Part shown: piece by piece, positions 52,006 through 60,922 of the stretch
How positions within the stretch are numbered: the first letter of the stretch is position 1
Layout: the number at the start of each line of letters is the position of its first letter
From: Kozakia baliensis
Lineage (GTDB): Bacteria; Pseudomonadota; Alphaproteobacteria; Acetobacterales; Acetobacteraceae
DNA length: 64,000 nt
NCBI RefSeq assembly: GCF_001787335.1
Contig: NZ_CP014674.1
Location: forward strand, 1,000,501 to 1,064,500
Reading direction: 5' to 3'
Program-made: the position numbers and the translations under genes
Notes under the pieces: model-generated
What the model was told of the DNA's origin: nothing
Database searches by the model: none
Seen by the model: the letters and a program-made list of their open reading frames with translations, nothing else

Positions 52006-53145
52006 ATGTCATCCAATTCGGCACTTGCGTGGATACCTGCCAGAGTAAATCGGTTACAGGAAGCTTATGCTCTTGGCGTATCGAAGGGCATCATACAGTT
52101 CGATCCGGCGCAGGATAACGCGACGCGCTCATTGGATCGGCTGGGCGAAAAGCTCATGGCGCGCGAGAAGGAGATGTCCAACGTCGCTAAAGGGTTATGG
52201 TCCCGCTTAACGAATGCGAAGCCTGTCCTTATAGAAGGTGTATACCTCGTTGGTGATGTCGGGCGCGGAAAATCCATGCTCATGGATATGTTTTGCAAGC
52301 TGATACCGGTCGAGAAGAAACGCCGTGTTCATTTTCATGCATTCATGCAGGAAGCGCATAAAGCGCTTTTCGCACTTCAAAACCGTGCTAAGCTTGAGAA
52401 CGATCCTGTCACGACGCTCGCAAAAGAAATATCTCAAAAATATACACTCATTTGTTTCGACGAATTTCAGATGCATGACATGTCGGACGCTGTCGTTATT
52501 TTGCGCCTGCTGAATGCATTGATCGGTTTTGGAACGGTATTCGTCGCTACGTCTAATACGGAACCGAAAAACCTGCTGGCTGGTCATTCTGGCCGTATGG
52601 TTATGTTGCCCTTTATTCGAAAATTCGCGAGCCATATGCACGTCGTTCATCTTGAGTCCGCGCGCGATTATCGCCGGGGAAGGGATGAGGACGACGCAGC
52701 TTGGATCGTTCCTGCGGATAACAAAGCCAGTGCACGCCTAGACGCAATTTTTACGCAATATGCGACAGGACCCACCGATAGAGAGCAGCTTGCTGTTGGA
52801 TCGCGCCGGATTCCTGTGCCAAGAGCGGCCGGAAGGGTTGCGAGGTTCGATTTCGAAGATCTATGTGATCGCGCTCTCGGCCCAGGCGATTATCTGGCGT
52901 TGACGCGGAAATATCCGGTTATCATCATCGATAATATTCCACAGATGACGCCTGAGAGCTTCGATAAGGCGCGGCGTTTCATCACGTTAATCGACGTTTT
53001 TTATGAGCAGCATACGTTGTTTTTCGCGTCTGCGGCGTGTGTGCCTGAGTTGCTTTATAAATCTGGAGAGAATGCCCGTATTTTCGAGCGCACGGCTTCG
53101 CGTCTTGAGGAAATGCGGTCGCGTAACTGGTTGGCTGCCGCTTGA
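52006..53145 (+). CDS. zapE: Cell division protein ZapE (AFG1-like ATPase)
   Basis: A 379-residue P-loop ATPase: Walker A in VYLVGDVGRGKSMLMDMF, Walker B in LICFDEFQMHDMSDAVI, then ATSNTEPKNLLAG in the sensor region and FEDLCDRALGPGDYLAL. Bacterial members (ZapE) act at the Z-ring; the mitochondrial homologue AFG1 handles respiratory-chain proteins. Its position after sdh and fumC is shared by several alphaproteobacteria. It is convergent with acoC over a strong terminator. Confidence 0.92.
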   Translation: MSSNSALAWIPARVNRLQEAYALGVSKGIIQFDPAQDNATRSLDRLGEKLMAREKEMSNVAKGLWSRLTNAKPVLIEGVYLVGDVGRGKSMLMDMFCKLIPVEKKRRVHFHAFMQEAHKALFALQNRAKLENDPVTTLAKEISQKYTLICFDEFQMHDMSDAVVILRLLNALIGFGTVFVATSNTEPKNLLAGHSGRMVMLPFIRKFASHMHVVHLESARDYRRGRDEDDAAWIVPADNKASARLDAIFTQYATGPTDREQLAVGSRRIPVPRAAGRVARFDFEDLCDRALGPGDYLALTRKYPVIIIDNIPQMTPESFDKARRFITLIDVFYEQHTLFFASAACVPELLYKSGENARIFERTASRLEEMRSRNWLAAA

Positions 53146-53165
53146 TTCCGCGTAGGGCTGAATGA

Positions 53166-53200
53166 TTTATTGCTGCGCCCCATGAAGGCGCAGCAATAAA
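53166..53200. terminator. Strong bidirectional terminator between zapE and acoC
   Basis: TTTATTGCTGCGCC and GGCGCAGCAATAAA are exact 14-bp inverted copies with a 7-base loop, followed on the plus strand by a run of six T. It lies in the 64-bp gap between convergent genes and can serve both. Confidence 0.9.
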
Positions 53201-53209
53201 AATGCTTTT

Positions 53210-54334
53210 TTATTTACCGATGAAATTGGTGATCAAAGCATTGACTTCAGATGCTTTTTCTAGCTGAGGCATGTGACCTGTTCCTGCGACGATTGTCACC
53301 TTTACCTTATCCGGTAGGTTTTTAGCACCATCAGCGGACAGTATCTCGTCATCCGCGCCCCAGATTACTTGTGCCGGACCGTTGAAACCCGCCAGGATGC
53401 CTCGTAGATCCTCGACCTGCTGGCCATCGGGGAAGCAGGCTTCAGCAATGGTCTGTAGGCTTTTCGTCGCGCCATCCAGGCGTTTGAAGCGAATAATGCC
53501 TTCGACCATATTGCGCGAAATCAGAGCTTTATCCGCGACAAGTTTCTGAAGCACGGGTTCGAGAGTCTTGCGACGGTCTGCGGTAACGAACCCATCGATA
53601 AAGGATTTATCGATCTCTTTCTCAAGGCCGACGGGGGCAATGAGCGTCAGGGACGCAACTTTCTGTGGGTGAGCTTCCGCCAGCCTCAGCGCGATCGCAC
53701 CGCCGAGAGAATGACCGACGATGTGAGCTTTCTCGATGTTCAACGCATCGAGCAAGCCAGATGTAGTTGTCGCGAAATTTGAGGTTTTTCCATCGCCGAC
53801 ATCTTTGGTCGATCCGCCATGGCCAGGGAGATCGAAAGAAATGCTGCGACGGTTGTTGGCGAGGCTGGATTGGTTAAGCATCCAGTTTGTCAGATCGCCG
53901 CCGAAACCATGAATGAACAGGATCGGTGTTTCCTCGCCATGTCCGATCGTCTGTACGCGTAGTTTCAGGGGGCCGACTTCAACGATGGTCGGCTCCGATT
54001 CCGTATCCTTTTCCTCTTCCTCAGCGCCCGAAGAAAATTCGCTTTGGAATTTTGCGATAAAAGCATCGATGTCCGTGTCGTTCGTTTCCTTGTCGGCCAG
54101 TACGCCGATCAGCGCGCCGACTGGTAGAGTTTCACCCTCTGGCGCGACTTGGCGGCGTAAAATTCCTGCGATGGGACTTTCATAGCCGTTGGTGATTTTT
54201 GTCGTCTCGATATCGACGATTTCTTCGCCGGTATCGACCGTATCACCAGGTTGCACATTCCAGCTTGCAATCTTTCCTTCGGTCATCGCGAGACCGAATT
54301 TAGGCATCGTGAGTGGCGTAATCGTATCAGCCAT
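53210..54334 (-). CDS. acoC: Acetoin dehydrogenase E2-like protein: lipoyl domain plus alpha/beta hydrolase
   Basis: A 374-residue two-part protein. Residues 1-80 are a lipoyl domain (MPKFGLAMTEGKIASWNVQ, lysine in DIETTKITNGYESP). After an acidic linker comes an alpha/beta hydrolase: FIHGFGGDLTNWML, nucleophile in IVGHSLGGAIALRLAE, aspartate near VIWGADDEILSADG, histidine in VAGTGHMPQLEKA. The normal E2 catalytic domain with HxxxDG is absent, as in AcoC of Pseudomonas putida. It should carry the acetyl group from acetoin in the acetoin dehydrogenase complex. Third gene of acoA-acoB-acoC, 3 bp after acoB. Confidence 0.9.
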   Translation of the reverse strand: MADTITPLTMPKFGLAMTEGKIASWNVQPGDTVDTGEEIVDIETTKITNGYESPIAGILRRQVAPEGETLPVGALIGVLADKETNDTDIDAFIAKFQSEFSSGAEEEEKDTESEPTIVEVGPLKLRVQTIGHGEETPILFIHGFGGDLTNWMLNQSSLANNRRSISFDLPGHGGSTKDVGDGKTSNFATTTSGLLDALNIEKAHIVGHSLGGAIALRLAEAHPQKVASLTLIAPVGLEKEIDKSFIDGFVTADRRKTLEPVLQKLVADKALISRNMVEGIIRFKRLDGATKSLQTIAEACFPDGQQVEDLRGILAGFNGPAQVIWGADDEILSADGAKNLPDKVKVTIVAGTGHMPQLEKASEVNALITNFIGK

Positions 54335-54337
54335 GGA

Positions 54338-55366
54338 TCAGGCGTCCTGTTTTGCTTTGTAACCCATGACGGAGCGCACGGCAGCTTCGATGCGTGCGCT
54401 GTCGGGAAGGTATAATTTCTCAAGAACCGTCGCGAAGGGAACGGGAGTATGAGGAGGGACGACGCGGCGGATTGGCGCTTTAAGCGCGTCGAAGGCTTCT
54501 TCCGCCACGAGTGCCGCGACGTCGCACGCCAGATTGCAGCGTGGGCTTGATTCATCGACGATCACGAGGCGACCGGTATCGGCAACGCAATCGAGAATTG
54601 TGCCCGTATCGAGAGGCGAGGTCGTGCGCGGATCGACAACCGTACAGCTGATACCTTCTTTCTCTAGCCGGTCCGCAGCCTCGTTGGCGAAATTCACCAT
54701 CCGGCCGAAGGCGACGATGGTGACGTCATCGCCTTCGCGCGTCAGGTTCGCTTCACCGAAGGGAATGGTATATGGCTCGTCGGGAACCTCATCCTCGTCG
54801 TCATACATCACCTTGTTTTCAAGGAAGATGACCGGATCGTCGTCGCGGATCGCCTCGATCAATAGGCCCTTTGCTTCGTAGGGCGACGATGGGATGACGA
54901 CTTTCAGCCCAGGGATATGGGTGAAGAGCGGATAAAGCGCTTGGCTATGCTGTGCCGCAGCGTTGAAACCTGCGCCATACATGGCACGAATGACAAGAGG
55001 GGTCGTTGCCTTACCGCCAAACATGTAGCGGAATTTCGCCGCTTGGTTCATGACTTGATCGAGGCAAGAGCCGATAAAATCGACGAACATCAGTTCGGCA
55101 ACGGGGCGCAGGCCGGTGGCGGCCGCTCCTGCTGCCGCGCCGATATAGGACGCTTCGGTGATCGGGGTGTCGAAAACTCGGTCGGGGCCAAATTCGGTGT
55201 AGAGACCTTTTGTAACGCCGAGAACGCCGCCCCAGGCGTCTTTGACACCCGAGGAGCCGCCTTGGCCGCCCGCAACGTCTTCTCCCATGAGAATAACGCG
55301 CGGGTCGCGCTGCATTTCTTGCCGTAGGGCTTCATTGATCGCCTGACGGAAACTTTTTCTAGACAC
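54338..55366 (-). CDS. acoB: Acetoin dehydrogenase E1 beta subunit
   Basis: A 342-residue transketolase-like subunit: ALRQEMQRDPRVILMGEDV, FDTPITEASYIGAAAGAA, LMFVDFIGSCLDQVMNQAAK, and C-terminal DPRTTSPLDTGTILDCV. The family also contains pyruvate and branched-chain dehydrogenase beta subunits. The lipoyl-hydrolase AcoC next door and the AcoR-like regulator favour acetoin. With AcoA it forms the thiamine-dependent E1. Confidence 0.88.
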   Translation of the reverse strand: MSRKSFRQAINEALRQEMQRDPRVILMGEDVAGGQGGSSGVKDAWGGVLGVTKGLYTEFGPDRVFDTPITEASYIGAAAGAAATGLRPVAELMFVDFIGSCLDQVMNQAAKFRYMFGGKATTPLVIRAMYGAGFNAAAQHSQALYPLFTHIPGLKVVIPSSPYEAKGLLIEAIRDDDPVIFLENKVMYDDEDEVPDEPYTIPFGEANLTREGDDVTIVAFGRMVNFANEAADRLEKEGISCTVVDPRTTSPLDTGTILDCVADTGRLVIVDESSPRCNLACDVAALVAEEAFDALKAPIRRVVPPHTPVPFATVLEKLYLPDSARIEAAVRSVMGYKAKQDA

Positions 55367-55390
55367 GGGATTACTCCGTTTTCGCAGGGA

Positions 55391-56356
55391 TTAGTAAGAG
55401 ACGTAGACGTCGGCCAGCAAATCTTCCGCTTCTGGAAGTGGGGCGGCCTTCGCTGCGATGACGGCAGATTCGATTTCGTCGCGCACGGCGGTATCAATCT
55501 CGTCAAGAGCGTCTTCTTCAATAACGCTGATTTCAGTTACGTGTTTACGGAAATTCTTGAGGCAGTCGCTGTCCGCGCGCAGTTCGGCAACTTCCCCATT
55601 CGCACGGTACGTCATGGCATCGCCTTCGAAATGCCCGTACCAGCGCGACAGATGCACATGCAGCATTGCTGGGCCATTACCGGCCCGCGCATGGGCGATC
55701 GCTTCTCCAGCGGCTTCGTAAACGGCAAAGAAGTCGTTTCCGTCACATTCGAAATAAGGCATGCCGAAACCGGCCGCGCGCGCCTTTTGCGTGCCGGCCA
55801 CGGCGTAAGACGATGCCGTCGCCTCGCCATAACCGTTATCTTCGCAGACGAATACGGCCGGTAGCTTCCAGACAGTCGCCAGGTTTAGGCTTTCGAGCGT
55901 CGTGCCCTCGTTGGAGGCACCATCGCCGTAGAAAGCGACCGCCACACCGCCATCTTTAAGTAGTTTATGAGATAGTGCTGCTCCGCAAATCAACGGAGGG
56001 CCGCCCCCGACGATTCCATTCGCTCCCAGCATGCCCAGCGAAAGGTCGGCAATATGCATAGAGCCGCCTTTACCATGGCAAACGCCGGTTTTGCGGCCAT
56101 AGATCTCGGCCATCATGCCGTCGACATTCACGCCTTTGGCAATACAGTGCCCGTGACCGCGATGGGTGCTGGCAATGCTGTCGACATCGGTAAGGTGGGC
56201 GCAAACGCCAACACCGGAAGCTTCTTCGCCGCAATAAAGGTGAACGAAGCCCGGGATTTCACCGGTCGCGAACTCGACATGGAGGCGCTCCTCGAATTCG
56301 CGGATCGTCCGCATGGATCGGTAGGAGCGTAGGATAGTATCGCGTGCGATCTGCAT
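55391..56356 (-). CDS. acoA: Acetoin dehydrogenase E1 alpha subunit
   Basis: A 321-residue subunit with the thiamine diphosphate motif GDGASNEGTTLESLNLA and the closing VCEDNGYGEAT, GFVHLYCGEEASGVGVC at the N-terminus and ASTHRGHGHCIAKG. It cleaves acetoin to acetaldehyde and a two-carbon unit that is passed to the lipoyl group. I chose the ATG at 56356 with AGGA upstream; a GTG two codons earlier is possible. It heads the acoABC unit and is divergent from the regulator at 56601. Confidence 0.88.
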   Translation of the reverse strand: MQIARDTILRSYRSMRTIREFEERLHVEFATGEIPGFVHLYCGEEASGVGVCAHLTDVDSIASTHRGHGHCIAKGVNVDGMMAEIYGRKTGVCHGKGGSMHIADLSLGMLGANGIVGGGPPLICGAALSHKLLKDGGVAVAFYGDGASNEGTTLESLNLATVWKLPAVFVCEDNGYGEATASSYAVAGTQKARAAGFGMPYFECDGNDFFAVYEAAGEAIAHARAGNGPAMLHVHLSRWYGHFEGDAMTYRANGEVAELRADSDCLKNFRKHVTEISVIEEDALDEIDTAVRDEIESAVIAAKAAPLPEAEDLLADVYVSY

Positions 56357-56516
56357 TTTCACGTCCTGGGGCGTTGTGCCCTTTTGCTAATGAAAAGCCA
56401 TGACGGGACAGGGCTTATGTCGGTCACAGCGATGTTGTTTGAGAAGGTTCGCCGCTTCCGGTAAACGCAAATAAGAATGCACATTACAGATTAGTAAACA
56501 TGCGATGAACGGCATG

Positions 56517-56530
56517 TCACGCACGCGTGA
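56517..56530. promoter_or_regulatory. Palindrome between acoA and its divergent regulator
   Basis: TCACGC-AC-GCGTGA is a perfect inverted repeat with 6-base arms in the 244-bp divergent gap, 160 bp before acoA and 70 bp before the regulator. It is the best operator candidate for the AcoR-like protein. I searched by eye for a sigma-54 promoter (TGGCAC-N5-TTGC) toward acoA and found none with correct spacing. Confidence 0.4.
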
Positions 56531-56600
56531 AGGGGGATGAGAAAAAGTGTCGCATTTACGCTACATATGTCCCGCACTCATTTTGTCGGTGGCTTAGAGC

Positions 56601-57530
56601 ATGAGTTCAACGATCTCTTCTCACGGCCCGATAGCGGCTTTGCCTGCCGCGCTTCGTTCATCATGGACGCGATGCGCTGAAAATTACGGTATTATCGCAA
56701 GCGATCCCTTGGCTGAGGAACTGCTGTGTTCGGCAGAATTGCGTCAAGCACGGGAGCGCATGGGTTTAACCATGAAGATTTGCGATCCCGAACTCGATCG
56801 TTTGCAGAAAATTGTTTCTGCGCTTGATTACGATGTGCTTCTAGCCGATCCCTCTGGGGTGGTAGTGGCACGTCGTGGAGCGCCACCCTTCGAGAAGGGC
56901 TGTCGTCGCTGGCATCTTTGGCCGGGGGCAAACTGGTCCGAAGCGGAAGCGGGCACGAATGGGATTGGAACTTGTTTGGTCGAAGGTACGGCTGTGACGG
57001 TTCATGGTCGTCATCACTGGCGCACGGGTTTGCGCTATTTAACGTGTTCTGCGGTTCCTTTTTACGGACCGAACGGGCAGGTAGCAGGCGCGCTCGATGT
57101 TAGCTCGATGCGGCCTCAAACCTCAGACCGCATTGGCGTTATGATGGAGGCGATCCTCGTTGATACGGCACGGCGATTGGAACGACGAAGTTTTTTAGAA
57201 GCGTTTCGTCATCGCTCTGTTATTCTTTTAGGAGATGGGCCAGGAATATCCCTGCCAATGGTAGCGCTTGATGAGGCGCGTATGATTGTTGGCGCTACAC
57301 GTGCTGCCCGCAATCTACTCAACATAGAAAATTGCGACACAACTGGAATTTGTTTCGACCTTGATAATTTGAAAGATGGAAAACCTAATTTTCAAGAAGC
57401 TGAACGTAGCGTTATTGAAGGTGCGCTTGCGATGTCCCAGGGGAAAATTGCCCCTGCGGCACGCTTGCTCGGCATCAGCCGTTCCACGTTACATCGCAAG
57501 CTTAAATCGATCGGTTTCCATCAGGCTTAA
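56601..57530 (+). CDS. AcoR-like regulator without the sigma-54 AAA+ domain
   Basis: A 309-residue protein. An N-terminal AcoR-type segment (SSWTRCAENYGIIASDPLAE) and a GAF sensor (DYDVLLADPSGVVVARRG, GTNGIGTCLVEGTAVTVHG, CSAVPFYGPNGQVAGALDV) are followed by a short middle (residues about 200-260) and a Fis-type helix-turn-helix (PAARLLGISRSTLHRKL). Classical AcoR is about twice as long because a ~240-residue sigma-54-interacting ATPase lies between GAF and helix-turn-helix. No Walker A or GAFTGA sequence is visible here. It is divergent from acoABC and presumably regulates it, by a mechanism not using sigma-54. Confidence 0.88.
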   Translation: MSSTISSHGPIAALPAALRSSWTRCAENYGIIASDPLAEELLCSAELRQARERMGLTMKICDPELDRLQKIVSALDYDVLLADPSGVVVARRGAPPFEKGCRRWHLWPGANWSEAEAGTNGIGTCLVEGTAVTVHGRHHWRTGLRYLTCSAVPFYGPNGQVAGALDVSSMRPQTSDRIGVMMEAILVDTARRLERRSFLEAFRHRSVILLGDGPGISLPMVALDEARMIVGATRAARNLLNIENCDTTGICFDLDNLKDGKPNFQEAERSVIEGALAMSQGKIAPAARLLGISRSTLHRKLKSIGFHQA

Positions 57531-57562
57531 TTAAGTTACTTAGCGATTTCCTCTTTCTAAAT

Positions 57563-58690
57563 TCAGTATGTGGCGTGTGAACGTTTTCTGATCAAATTGA
57601 GAAAGTCGCCGGATAATTTTTTACCGAGCCGATTGAATGGAATTTCTATGCCACGAAAAATGAACCAAGAAATAGGAAGTGTAACGAGTAATGTCGCGGC
57701 GGCCATGATTAAAGCGCGCTCGAAGCTGGTATAGTTCAGTAGGAAAGGCGCAAAAACTCTGCCGAGAATGGATACAACGAGGAAATGCACTAGATATAAG
57801 CTAAACGAAAGATCGCCTAGTACTATGAGAGGGCGCACCGAAAGATATCGTGCAACTTTGTCATGATCTGTGAGTGAGAGCACAACAAATGACGCCGCAA
57901 AACCTTCAATAATTGAAGTTGTAGCGTAATGGAACGGAAGAGAATGACCAACTATTTCGGTAATGAAGGAACTTGCTCCGCATAGAATGGCGACGCTCAG
58001 CACAGTGGCAAGTACTGAAGGGCGCCATAAGCTTGAATTCCAGAAACGATAAACAGCGATGCCGAGAATGAAATCCATGCCGTAGAAAGGTGGCAGCCAT
58101 TTTCCACCTTCTCCGGCAGTGCACGTTACAATAATTCCAGTAAACAATAACCAGTAGACGCCATTAGAGAAACTGCGCGTCAAACTGACGAGAAGAGGAA
58201 ATAAAACAGCCATAATTAATTCAACTGTAATCGTCCAATTCTGAGGAACATAAGTGCTCGCTAAGCCTAGGAAGGACTTAATTACGCCGACCGAGGAGGT
58301 AGTAAGATTATGAGGCAGTAATCCTTCCATAAAATCGCTGCTTCCTGGAGTGGGAAGGGAGGAGAGGGAGATTTTAGTGAATATAATGCTCAGAAACGTT
58401 ACAAACATGAGCGCGGGCAATATTCTGAAAACACGTCGGATCCAGAAAACAATAGTAGAATGTATATCTATTTTTGTATTTTCTATAGATATACTCAATA
58501 CGAAACCACTCAACACAAAAAATATGACAACTGCAGCGTGAGAATTCAAAGCAACGTCGATAAAATGATTTCTGATTATGCCTTCTGATGGATAGCAAAT
58601 CATAACATGGCGCAAAAGAACGATAAGAGCAGCGATACCACGAAGAGATTGCAAGGCATCAAGATGCCTGTGTGATTTCTGAGTGCTCAT
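57563..58690 (-). CDS. Acyltransferase 3 family membrane protein
   Basis: A 375-residue protein with about ten membrane helices. The first region, LDALQSLRGIAALIVLLRHV, has the arginine and histidine conserved in acyltransferase 3 (OafA/NodX-like) enzymes that add acetyl or other acyl groups to polysaccharides. The ATG at 58690 has AGGA seven bases upstream. Base composition is lower in GC than the core genes. Last gene of the minus-strand polysaccharide run. Confidence 0.85.
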   Translation of the reverse strand: MSTQKSHRHLDALQSLRGIAALIVLLRHVMICYPSEGIIRNHFIDVALNSHAAVVIFFVLSGFVLSISIENTKIDIHSTIVFWIRRVFRILPALMFVTFLSIIFTKISLSSLPTPGSSDFMEGLLPHNLTTSSVGVIKSFLGLASTYVPQNWTITVELIMAVLFPLLVSLTRSFSNGVYWLLFTGIIVTCTAGEGGKWLPPFYGMDFILGIAVYRFWNSSLWRPSVLATVLSVAILCGASSFITEIVGHSLPFHYATTSIIEGFAASFVVLSLTDHDKVARYLSVRPLIVLGDLSFSLYLVHFLVVSILGRVFAPFLLNYTSFERALIMAAATLLVTLPISWFIFRGIEIPFNRLGKKLSGDFLNLIRKRSHATY

Positions 58691-58739
58691 TATTTTATCC
58701 TGGAAAATTTCATTAGAAACAAAAATATACTTAGTTTCT

Positions 58740-59597
58740 TTATGATTTCCTTGAAGCAATGCGGGCTTCTTTGGAAAAGTATGCTTTTGAACGACCTACA
58801 AATGTATTCCAATAATAAGAGGCTTTTTTCTTGTCGTTCGAGATTAAATTGAGAAAAGCTCCCGCAAGAGGACGGAATAAGAAGACGCCAACAGTATCTA
58901 ATCCAGAGTTATTTTTGCGCATGGCATAGCCATGTCCAAGACCATAAGAAATAGCACGTGGTCCATTAATCGTGATTGGTTTGTCTGGATGCATAACGAC
59001 TAGATTTTTATCGAAATAGCCTTTGTAGCCTCTTTTCAAAAGGCGAAGTCCAAGATCTGGCCCTTCAGCAGCACCGAATTTTGCACCAAGACCCATGTCG
59101 GTATCATATCCACCAACGGCTTCATAAGCTGCTCGAGAAACAAAAACATTAAATTCAATGAGACCCGTCCAGATATTTTTAGCATTCAACCACGTTGAAC
59201 TCGTAAGCCAACGTCCCATTTTTGTAGGGTTTCCGTCTAAATTTACTACTGAGCCGGTAACGAATTGAGGCGCGTCCTTGGAGCGAAAATGCTGATCAAC
59301 TTGTTCAAGTACAGTTGGCGTGTAAATACAATCGTCATCAGGGAAAGTGATGATATCTCCAGTCGCCTTTTCCGTACCAAATACAGTGGCAGCTCTCACC
59401 TTCATTTTTCCCGTGCGAACATGGATGATAGGCCAAATTTTATTATATTGTTCGATCAGTTCGACATATCTGTCGTCACCGCTTTGATCTACAATAATAA
59501 CCTCGAGGTCTTTTGTTTTTTGTTTTTCGAGACCTTCGAAAAATTTCTTTAATTCTTTAACACGGTCTATGGTCGCAATGACGAGAGAGAAACGCAT
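58740..59597 (-). CDS. Glycosyltransferase family 2
   Basis: A 285-residue GT-A enzyme: MRFSLVIATIDRVKELKKF at the start, EVIIVDQSGDD, and the metal-binding FPDDDCIYTP (DxD). YDTDMGLGAKFGAAEGPDLG is the acceptor-side region. No membrane segment. It probably adds one sugar during repeat-unit assembly; donor and acceptor cannot be read. GAGG lies nine bases before the ATG. Hand counts of two rows give about 40-42% GC. Confidence 0.87.
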   Translation of the reverse strand: MRFSLVIATIDRVKELKKFFEGLEKQKTKDLEVIIVDQSGDDRYVELIEQYNKIWPIIHVRTGKMKVRAATVFGTEKATGDIITFPDDDCIYTPTVLEQVDQHFRSKDAPQFVTGSVVNLDGNPTKMGRWLTSSTWLNAKNIWTGLIEFNVFVSRAAYEAVGGYDTDMGLGAKFGAAEGPDLGLRLLKRGYKGYFDKNLVVMHPDKPITINGPRAISYGLGHGYAMRKNNSGLDTVGVFLFRPLAGAFLNLISNDKKKASYYWNTFVGRSKAYFSKEARIASRKS

Positions 59598-59622
59598 AAT
59601 GTAAATCCTCAAAAATAAAAAT

Positions 59623-60522
59623 TTAGAACTGCGAAGCGCGCTCAGGAGTGAGCCTTCCGCGGATTACATCCCACAAGCCAATGAGATTCCCTTTTAATCG
59701 ACCGCGTCGATCGACCCACTGCTCTGGTTTTGCGCTTCTTAAGGCATTGATCAGAACATGACGACCTGCACTGCGAAACGCATGATCCCAAGGGTAACTG
59801 CCTTTATGAGCGAGGTAGAATGAATTAACGACTTGCGAGTAGCCAAGGCGGCATCCCGGAGATTTGCCAGCTTTGCTCCCTAAATGAACACCAATCGCGG
59901 TTTTTACCTTGATCAATCTGCCATAAGGCAGGAGACGCCGTGAAAAATCCATGTCTTCATACCAACCATAAAGCGGCAATTTTTCATCAAACCTGATTTT
60001 GCTTATTTCGAGTGCGGAGATTCGGAATGCCATATTGCATCCATATGTATTGAAGACATCTTCTTTTTGTGAGTCTGAAGCATCAAATTGATTGCTGATT
60101 AATTGCGTTCTTGCAAAGCTAACCGTCAAACCAGGACCTTTCGCGCCATCAGCAATAACCTGCCCAGTCACACCCACCACATTAGAGTCCGCTCTAAATG
60201 CATTGGCGACTTGCTCTAAAAAGTCATTTTTAGGAAAAAAATCGTCATCGAAAAACTGAATGATATCAGCGTCTCGAGCGTTGTCGAGGATAGCATTGCG
60301 CTGAGCTGTTAATCCTTGCTTTCCTTGAAGGAGCTCGACGCCATCCAGATCAATTCCTTCTATATCGCTAGGCTTAGAATACGATATAACAATCCGATAA
60401 GGCTTTACGGTCTGTTTTTTTAAATCTTTTACCATTTCCGATAAAATTGCAGCGCGACCGCTTGTGGCGATACCAACTGCAACAAGAGGGTTCTCTGATA
60501 TGGCTTTATAGCGATTAGACAT
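59623..60522 (-). CDS. Glycosyltransferase family 2
   Basis: A 299-residue GT-A enzyme: PLVAVGIATSGRAAILSEM, RIVISYSKPSDIEGI, the metal site IIQFFDDDFFPKNDFL, and the acceptor segment LPLYGWYEDMDFSRRLLPYG. The start is uncertain: I chose the ATG giving MSNRYKAI, which leaves a short lead before the fold; an ATG at 60594 would add 24 residues. Same orientation as its neighbours and part of the polysaccharide run. Confidence 0.85.
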   Translation of the reverse strand: MSNRYKAISENPLVAVGIATSGRAAILSEMVKDLKKQTVKPYRIVISYSKPSDIEGIDLDGVELLQGKQGLTAQRNAILDNARDADIIQFFDDDFFPKNDFLEQVANAFRADSNVVGVTGQVIADGAKGPGLTVSFARTQLISNQFDASDSQKEDVFNTYGCNMAFRISALEISKIRFDEKLPLYGWYEDMDFSRRLLPYGRLIKVKTAIGVHLGSKAGKSPGCRLGYSQVVNSFYLAHKGSYPWDHAFRSAGRHVLINALRSAKPEQWVDRRGRLKGNLIGLWDVIRGRLTPERASQF

Positions 60523-60538
60523 GTTTTGAAGAATCTCT

Positions 60539-60763
60539 CTAGAAATTTTTATATGCCGGGGTACGAATTTTTCTGAGTTGATAGTGTTCTTCATTCGTAA
60601 CTGAGCATTTTTTAACAAGTTCGTTATAACGTTCAGGAGCATTACATAAATTTCTGGTTTCTAGTGCCTGTGTCCGTGGATTATCGATAGGCACATAACA
60701 AGCTGCTCTCTCATCAAAATAGTCGCGCAATCCTCTCGGATCTACAACAGCTTTCCTGAACAC
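60539..60763 (-). CDS. Short open frame, possibly a glycosyltransferase remnant
   Basis: 74 residues from a GTG with an excellent AGGAG six bases upstream, so it may be translated. The sequence (RGLRDYFDERAACYVPID, then LCNAPERYNELVKKCS) weakly recalls the C-terminal end of CgeB-like glycosyltransferases, where a similar stretch follows the donor site. It could be what is left of a longer gene, or an unrelated small protein. Its end overlaps the upstream extension of the next glycosyltransferase gene. Confidence 0.35.
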   Translation of the reverse strand: MFRKAVVDPRGLRDYFDERAACYVPIDNPRTQALETRNLCNAPERYNELVKKCSVTNEEHYQLRKIRTPAYKNF

Positions 60764-60922
60764 TGTAGTCTCCTATATTGCCATTAATTCCAAAGAACGT
60801 TTGTTTTTCTTCAAAGTAACGGAATCAATGTCAGAATTTCTACATAAATCAATTAATCCATTGTTATCCTAGATTTTGGGGACTGTCATATTTAATTTTT
60901 TCGAGGTGGCGCTTTCTATGTT

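Noticed and set aside
56357-56600. Sigma-54 promoter for acoABC
   Set aside because: A sequence resembling TGTGCA...TTGC is present toward acoA, but the spacing is 7 rather than 5 bases, and the regulator lacks the sigma-54 ATPase domain.
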